This document shows positions 6,250-6,378 of a DNA stretch of 6,378 nucleotides, one piece after another. Origin of the DNA: an uncultured Bacilli bacterium (lineage in GTDB: Bacteria; Bacillota_I; Bacilli_A; RF39; UBA660); NCBI GenBank assembly GCA_944359595.1, contig CALVSV010000126.1, positions 1 to 6,378 on the forward strand, written 5' to 3'. Numbering within the stretch: position 1 is the first letter of the stretch; every line of letters begins with the position of its first letter. Under the pieces are notes generated by a model. That model saw nothing but the letters and a program-made list of their open reading frames with translations, was not told the DNA's origin and searched no databases. The position numbers and the translations under genes were made by a program.

Positions 6250-6266
6250 TAATATTTTTAACTAAT

Positions 6267-6300
6267 TAAAGTTATTAAATTGACTTTATTATATATTTTT
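6267..6300 (+). terminator. Weak possible terminator after the LytM-like gene
   Basis: TAAAGT (6267-6272) can pair with ACTTTA (6283-6288) around a 10-base loop, followed by an AT stretch ending in TTTTT (6296-6300). The stem has only one G-C pair and overlaps the -35 box of the next promoter, so it may be coincidental. Confidence 0.2.
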
Positions 6301-6308
6301 GATAAAAT
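6280..6308 (+). promoter_or_regulatory. Strong sigma-A-type promoter of the gene at the window end
   Basis: TTGACT (6280-6285) and TAAAAT (6303-6308) are separated by exactly 17 bases, each one mismatch from the consensus. Transcription would start near 6315, about 27 bases before the ATG at 6342. This -35 box matches the consensus as well as any other in the window, and together with the strong ribosome site it points to a well-expressed gene. Confidence 0.75.
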
Positions 6309-6341
6309 TTATTATATAAATAGCATGGAAGGAGAATTAGT

Positions 6342-6378
6342 ATGTCTCAAGAATTAAAAGATATTATTGATAATGGTA
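6342..6378 (+). CDS. Start of an unidentified gene, cut off by the window end
   Basis: Only the first 12 codons are present, MSQELKDIIDNG, a hydrophilic start with no signal peptide so far, suggesting a cytoplasmic protein. The ATG is supported by GGAAGGAG (6327-6334), the strongest Shine-Dalgarno sequence in the window, seven bases upstream, and by a near-consensus promoter. The product cannot be named from so few residues. It does not look like the hydrophobic N-terminus expected of a SpoIVFB-type M50 protease. Confidence 0.7.
   Translation, partial: MSQELKDIIDNG

Overview
The window looks like a chromosomal segment of a very AT-rich Bacillota (Firmicutes), probably a host-associated lineage near the Bacilli/Mollicutes boundary such as the uncultured RF39-type or Erysipelotrichales-type bacteria. 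That placement is inferred from heavy AAT/ATA/AAA codon use, Gram-positive-type promoters and Shine-Dalgarno sites, a class B sortase, a BspA/DUF285 repeat protein and a SpoIVFA-like LytM protein. All long frames stay open with TGA read as stop and Trp encoded by TGG, so the standard bacterial code fits.

Layout. Positions 2-307 are the 3' end of a BspA/DUF285 surface repeat protein on the + strand. Positions 392-2620 encode a complete FtsK/SpoIIIE DNA translocase with its own promoter. It converges on a class B sortase gene on the - strand (4199 down to 2625) that carries an unusual cytoplasmic N-terminal domain of about 265 residues. The two 3' ends share one hairpin, apparently a bidirectional terminator, whose stem lies in the last codons of one gene and the end of the other. 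A compact divergent promoter region (about 4200-4309) separates the sortase from a two-gene + strand operon: an Asn/Gln-rich protein with a C-terminal zinc ribbon (4310-5062) and, one base later, rsmD, the 16S rRNA m2G966 methyltransferase (5064-5612). A terminator follows rsmD. Next comes a single-pass membrane protein with a catalytically degenerate LytM/M23 domain resembling SpoIVFA (5674-6249). The window ends with the first 12 codons of an unidentified gene behind a near-consensus sigma-A-type promoter and a strong ribosome binding site.

How the genes relate. FtsK (chromosome segregation) and RsmD (ribosome maturation) are housekeeping. The BspA fragment, sortase and LytM-like protein all act at the cell surface or membrane, but they are separate transcription units and nothing links them into one pathway. 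The BspA protein ends without a sorting signal, so it is not an evident sortase substrate. No mobile element, CRISPR array, tRNA or rRNA was seen. The least ordinary items are the sortase N-terminal domain, the zinc-ribbon protein coupled to rsmD, and the SpoIVFA-like protein with no SpoIVFB-like protease gene directly after it.
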